Positions 6,661-9,097 of a stretch of 9,097 nucleotides of DNA are shown piece by piece (the stretch's first letter is position 1; every line of letters begins with the position of its first letter). Under the pieces are notes generated by a model, which made no database searches, was not told the DNA's origin, and was given only the letters and a program-made list of their open reading frames with translations. The stretch is from Planctomycetota bacterium. GTDB taxonomy: Bacteria; Planctomycetota; Planctomycetia; Pirellulales; S012-138. Both the position numbers and the translations under genes were made by a program. The stretch is taken from NCBI GenBank assembly GCA_026982835.1, contig JALSGI010000819.1:1-9097 (forward strand), read 5' to 3'.

Positions 6661-7440
6661 CTACAAGCCGACGCTCATCCCTCCATCTACGGCGATGGTT
6701 TGTCCGGTAATATAACCGGCCGCGGGGCTGGCCAGGAACAGCACACAGGCGGCCACATCGGCCACCTGGCCCAGTCGCCGGGCCGGAACGCGTTTTTTCA
6801 CCTCGTCTTTGAACATCTCGCCCAAGGCCGCCGTCATATCGGTTTCCACGAACCCGGGAGCCACGGCGTTGACGGTGATCTTGCGCCCGGCCAGCTCCAT
6901 GGCCACGCTGCGGGTAAAGCCGATCACCCCGGCCTTGGAGGCCGAGTAGTTGCTCTGGCCCTTGTTCCCCCGCAGGCCCGAGACGCTGGAGATGTTGATG
7001 ATCCGCCCGTAGCGGCGTTGCATCATCGGCCGCGTGGCGGCCCGGGTGAACAAAAACGTTCCCCGCAGGTTGGTGGCCATCACCTCGTCCCACTGCTCGT
7101 CCTGCATCCGGGGCAGCAGCGTGTCGCGGGTAATACCGGCGTTGTTGACCAGGATGTCCAGCCGCTGCCAGCGAGCGACCACCTCCTCGACCACCTGGTT
7201 GACCTGTTGGCTGTCGGCCACATCCACGCTCCAGCAATGAGCCTGGCCCCCTTCGCTTTGGATCTGCTCCACGAGTTGTTCCAGGAGTTGCAGGTTGCGG
7301 GCCACACAGGCCACGCGGGCGCCGCAGCGGGCCAGCTGCACGGCTACCTCGCGGCCGATGCCCCGGCTGGCCCCGGTGACCAGGGCCACTTGCTGGCTCA
7401 GGTCCACGGGAAAGATGGCTTGGTGTTCCGCCTGGCTCAT
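6661..7440 (-). CDS. fabG: 3-oxoacyl-[ACP] reductase
   Basis: NADPH-dependent reduction of 3-ketoacyl-ACP to 3-hydroxyacyl-ACP, the first reductive step of each elongation cycle. A classical short-chain dehydrogenase: cofactor motif TGASRGIG (residues 22-29), NNAG (99-102), and catalytic Ser152, Tyr165 and Lys169 in INISSVSG and NYSASKAG. The C-terminal TGQTIAVDGGMS is typical of FabG. The 259 aa includes an N-terminal addition of about 14 residues (MSQAEHQAIFPVDL) before the first strand. The ATG has GAGGAG at 7447-7452, 6 nt upstream. The stop codon is TAG; reading through it would add 36 residues without family similarity, so TAG acts as a genuine stop here. This matters for interpreting fabD. 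The gene lies 90 bp after the end of the full fabD frame. Confidence 0.96.
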   Translation of the reverse strand: MSQAEHQAIFPVDLSQQVALVTGASRGIGREVAVQLARCGARVACVARNLQLLEQLVEQIQSEGGQAHCWSVDVADSQQVNQVVEEVVARWQRLDILVNNAGITRDTLLPRMQDEQWDEVMATNLRGTFLFTRAATRPMMQRRYGRIINISSVSGLRGNKGQSNYSASKAGVIGFTRSVAMELAGRKITVNAVAPGFVETDMTAALGEMFKDEVKKRVPARRLGQVADVAACVLFLASPAAGYITGQTIAVDGGMSVGL

Positions 7441-7530
7441 GGAACGCTCCTCGTGGAAGTTTGACAGGCCCGCCGGGCTACCGGGCGCCGGCGAGATTGG
7501 ACGCTACTTTGATTGCTTGGCCGGGGGAAA

Positions 7531-7653
7531 TCAACACTCCACGCAAGTGCAGCTTGCACGGCGATCGATCCGCCGCAGCAGTCCGCGCAACACGCGGCCG
7601 GGGCCCACCTCATAAAACGTATCGAAACCCTGTTGCAGCAGGTAACGCATCTA
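7531..7653 (-). pseudogene. fabD: severed C-terminus of fabD beyond in-frame TAG
   Basis: The codon after fabD residue 261 is TAG (minus strand 7653-7651). The same frame then reads 39 sense codons to TGA (7533-7531), beginning MRYLLQQGFDTFYEVGPGRV and followed by LRGLLRRIDR. This matches the conserved end of FabD; E. coli has QWTKSVEYM before LYEVGPGKVLTGL, so the TAG occupies the position of the conserved Ser. One base change from Ser TCG would produce it. Because the frame is unbroken and the residues still look conserved, the tail is either very recently lost, still translated by readthrough or restart at the ATG directly after TAG, or interrupted only in the data. The tail ends in a short Cys-containing run (CTCVEC). 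Confidence 0.85.
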
Positions 7654-8436
7654 CTCTTCCCACTGGACCGGCTGGACCACCTGCCGCACTAGCAGGCTGC
7701 GGATTTCTTCGGGATCTTCGTGTGGCCGGGCGTCCACGTTGGAAACCACCGGGATTTGCGGGGGGCGGATGTCCACTTCCGCCAGCGCTTCGGCCAGGTG
7801 CTGGTCGGCCGGGTGCATCAGCGGGGTGTGAAACGCCCCGGCCACGGCCAAGGGGACCACGCGGGCCCCAGCCTGCTCGGCCAGTTCCGCCACGCGTTCG
7901 CAGGCGGCCTTGGTTCCCGAGACCACGATGTTGCCAGGGCAAAGCAAGTTGGCCACCTGCAATATATCTTCTCCGCGGGCTTGCTGGCACAGCTGTTCCA
8001 CCTGGGAGCGTTCCAGACCCAGGATGCTGACCATGCCGCTGGGGGTGGCGTCGGAGGCGGCCTGCATGGCCTGGGCGCGCCGCTGCACCACCCGCAACCC
8101 GTCCTCGAAACGCAACGCCCCGGCAAACACCATCGCCGTGTATTCGCCCAGGCTCAGCCCGGCGGCGGCCTCGCAACCCAGCACCACGTCCGGCTCCTGC
8201 TGTCGCAGCCACTCCAGGGCCGCCAGCGAGGTGACGAAAATGGCCGGCTGGCTGTGCAGCGTGGAATCCAGCTCGGCGGCCGGCCCTTGTAGGCAGAGCT
8301 GGGCCAGATCGTAGCCGAGCACCTGGGCGGCCCGCTGGAAAAGCTCCGCGGCCCGAGGGCACTGCTCAAGCAGCTCCCGACCCATGCCTACCCGCTGGGC
8401 CCCCTGCCCGGGGAACAAAAAAGCGATCCGGCTCAC
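7651..8436 (-). CDS. fabD: malonyl-CoA:ACP transacylase, truncated by TAG
   Basis: Transfers malonyl from CoA to the ACP phosphopantetheine thiol, feeding all elongation. Visible motifs are FPGQGAQ (residues 8-14, oxyanion Gln12 region), nucleophile Ser95 in GLSLGEY (the usual motif is GHSLGEY), the substrate-Arg region VVQRRAQAM (116-124), and catalytic His203 in AGAFHTPLM. The frame stops at QWEE (residue 261) while the family is about 300-310 aa; the missing last 40 residues continue in frame after the TAG. Both catalytic residues lie before the stop, but the lost helix and EVGPG loop are part of the core fold, so the truncated product may be unstable. The start is GTG at 8436 with GGAGG 4 nt upstream (8441-8445); no better ATG exists. 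The gene is 35 bp after rpmF. Its identity is certain; whether it is functional is open. Confidence 0.93.
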   Translation of the reverse strand: MSRIAFLFPGQGAQRVGMGRELLEQCPRAAELFQRAAQVLGYDLAQLCLQGPAAELDSTLHSQPAIFVTSLAALEWLRQQEPDVVLGCEAAAGLSLGEYTAMVFAGALRFEDGLRVVQRRAQAMQAASDATPSGMVSILGLERSQVEQLCQQARGEDILQVANLLCPGNIVVSGTKAACERVAELAEQAGARVVPLAVAGAFHTPLMHPADQHLAEALAEVDIRPPQIPVVSNVDARPHEDPEEIRSLLVRQVVQPVQWEE

Positions 8437-8471
8437 CGCGCCTCCCTTTGCTCACGTGGGGCGGGAGAGGG

Positions 8472-8651
8472 TTACTCGGCCACCTCGACGATCTGCCGGC
8501 CCATGTAGTAGCCGCAGTTGGGACACACCACGTGGGAGGGCTTGGGCTGGCCGCACTGAGGACAGAGCTGCAATTGCCGGGGCTTCAAGTAATGGTGACT
8601 GCGGCGTTTGCCGGTGCGGGAGTTGGATTGCTTGCGTTTGGGGACGGCCAT
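8472..8651 (-). CDS. rpmF: 50S ribosomal protein L32
   Basis: A small zinc-binding protein of the large ribosomal subunit, 59 aa, the normal size. The N-terminus MAVPKRKQSNSRTGKRRSHH is the L32 signature, and Cys30, Cys33, Cys43 and Cys46 (CPQC and CPNC) form the zinc ribbon, so this is the zinc-containing form. The ATG at 8651 has GAGG (8660-8663) 8 nt upstream; the frame opens further to 8702 but adds no L32-like residues. The stop is TAA. It heads the fab run, as in many bacteria, linking ribosome and membrane synthesis, though plsX and fabH are not between it and fabD. Confidence 0.97.
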   Translation of the reverse strand: MAVPKRKQSNSRTGKRRSHHYLKPRQLQLCPQCGQPKPSHVVCPNCGYYMGRQIVEVAE

Positions 8652-8709
8652 GGGGGCATCCTCGCAAAGCGGCTTGGGAAGGGGGAATTCCGCACGGTTC
8701 AAAACGTCA

Positions 8710-8738
8710 AGAATAACCCGACTGGCGTTCCCGGCAAA
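8710..8738 (-). promoter_or_regulatory. candidate promoter of the rpmF-fab run
   Basis: On the minus strand TTTGCC (8738 to 8733), a 17-bp spacer and TATTCT (8715 to 8710, 4 of 6 matches to TATAAT) lie about 60 bp before the rpmF ATG. The -35 is weak (3 of 6). It is the best pair I found in the upstream region. Confidence 0.3.
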
Positions 8739-8746
8739 GGGGCACC

Positions 8747-8774
8747 GGGGAGAAATAGCATTGCTATCGGCCCC
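8747..8774. repeat. nested inverted repeat upstream of rpmF
   Basis: ATAGCA-T-TGCTAT (8755-8767) is a perfect 6-bp-arm palindrome. It is flanked by a second, outer pair, GGGG (8747-8750) and CCCC (8771-8774), separated from it by 4 and 3 bases. It sits just upstream of the candidate rpmF promoter within the 280-bp divergent region (8652-8931). It could be an operator or an RNA hairpin. No T-run follows, so it is not an obvious terminator. Confidence 0.5.
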
Positions 8775-8918
8775 TTGCGGCCCCCGGGGTCCAGTTCAAC
8801 TTTTGCGCGTTGGAAGGGGGTGGGGGAGATGTCAAGAGGAGACCTGGGAAACATCTGTGGGACAATGGGAAGCTGAGTGGTAAGCGGTTTTGGTCCCCCA
8901 GGGAGGTTATTTTGCATG

Positions 8919-8924
8919 AAGGAG
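8919..8924 (+). promoter_or_regulatory. Shine-Dalgarno of the right-edge gene
   Basis: AAGGAG, 7 nt before the ATG at 8932. This is a near-ideal ribosome site and the main reason to believe the short partial reading frame that follows. Confidence 0.65.
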
Positions 8925-8931
8925 ATCAGGC

Positions 8932-9097
8932 ATGGATGCGAAACAGGCGGCTCGCCAGGCCCGAAAGCAGGAACTTTTGCGGGAACTGGCCGAGATCAAA
9001 ATCGAGGAACTCCGCGAACAAGGGGTGTTTTCCGCAGTGCCCCATTACAGCGTGCTGGAGCAGGCAGCCTCGGCGTTGGGCAAGGAGCTTTCCTGCC
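8932..9097 (+). CDS. unidentified protein, 5' end only
   Basis: 55 codons from an ATG with a strong ribosome site, running off the right edge. The product starts MDAKQAARQARKQELLREL; residues 1-30 are highly charged and probably helical or coiled, followed by HYSVLEQAASALGKELS and a Cys as the last full residue. I do not recognise it with certainty. The pattern of a charged helix, an HYS-type motif and a helix leading to a Cys resembles the N-termini of some planctomycete transposase-like proteins (ISKra4-like) in which a zinc finger follows, but too little is present to decide and no terminal inverted repeat can be shown. It is divergent from rpmF, 280 bp away. Confidence 0.6.
   Translation, partial: MDAKQAARQARKQELLRELAEIKIEELREQGVFSAVPHYSVLEQAASALGKELSC

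Noticed and set aside
7651..7653. Genome-wide reassignment of TAG to an amino acid
   Set aside because: fabG ends in TAG exactly where the family ends, and reading through would add 36 unrelated residues. A local event or data error is more likely.
7531..8436. Frameshift as the cause of the fabD interruption
   Set aside because: The conserved C-terminus continues in the same frame after the TAG, so a base substitution, not an insertion or deletion, is indicated.

Overview
The window is GC-rich with tightly packed genes and looks like a chromosomal segment of a planctomycete, possibly of the Pirellulales type. That assignment is an inference from the gene set and from the style of the RNase HII-like and HEAT-repeat proteins; I could not search a database. 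No rRNA, tRNA, CRISPR array or complete mobile element is visible.

Layout. (1) Positions 10-2325, minus strand: a large predicted lipoprotein made of HEAT-like helical repeats. (2) Positions 2645-3397, plus strand: an exported alpha/beta-hydrolase (peptidase/esterase type), transcribed divergently from gene 1 with a recognisable promoter at 2561-2589. (3) Positions 3441-8651, minus strand: one long gene run in the order rpmF, fabD, fabG, acpP, fabF, RNase HII-like gene, sixA-like phosphatase gene. It joins ribosomal protein L32 to most of the type II fatty acid synthesis elongation machinery, with a nucleic-acid enzyme and a histidine phosphatase at its distal end. (4) Positions 8932 to the right edge, plus strand: the first 55 codons of an unidentified gene with a strong ribosome binding site, diverging from rpmF.

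How the genes work together. FabD loads malonyl groups onto the carrier protein AcpP. FabF condenses malonyl-ACP with the growing acyl-ACP, and FabG reduces the resulting 3-ketoacyl-ACP. RpmF at the head of a fab cluster is a common bacterial arrangement, but plsX and fabH, which often lie between rpmF and fabD, are absent here. fabF follows acpP with no gap (TAAATG), and the sixA-like gene overlaps the RNase gene by ATGA, so translational coupling is likely at both joints.

The main anomaly is in fabD. The reading frame is cut by an in-frame TAG at 7651-7653, and the conserved FabD C-terminus (including YEVGPGRVL) continues in the same frame to a TGA at 7531-7533. This is a substitution-type interruption of a normally essential gene, not a frameshift. 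A sequencing error, a real truncation, readthrough, or restart at the ATG directly after the TAG are all possible. Other points of interest are an Asp/Asn/Ser-rich N-terminal extension on AcpP, an enlarged and divergent RNase HII-like protein, and a nested dyad in the rpmF upstream region.
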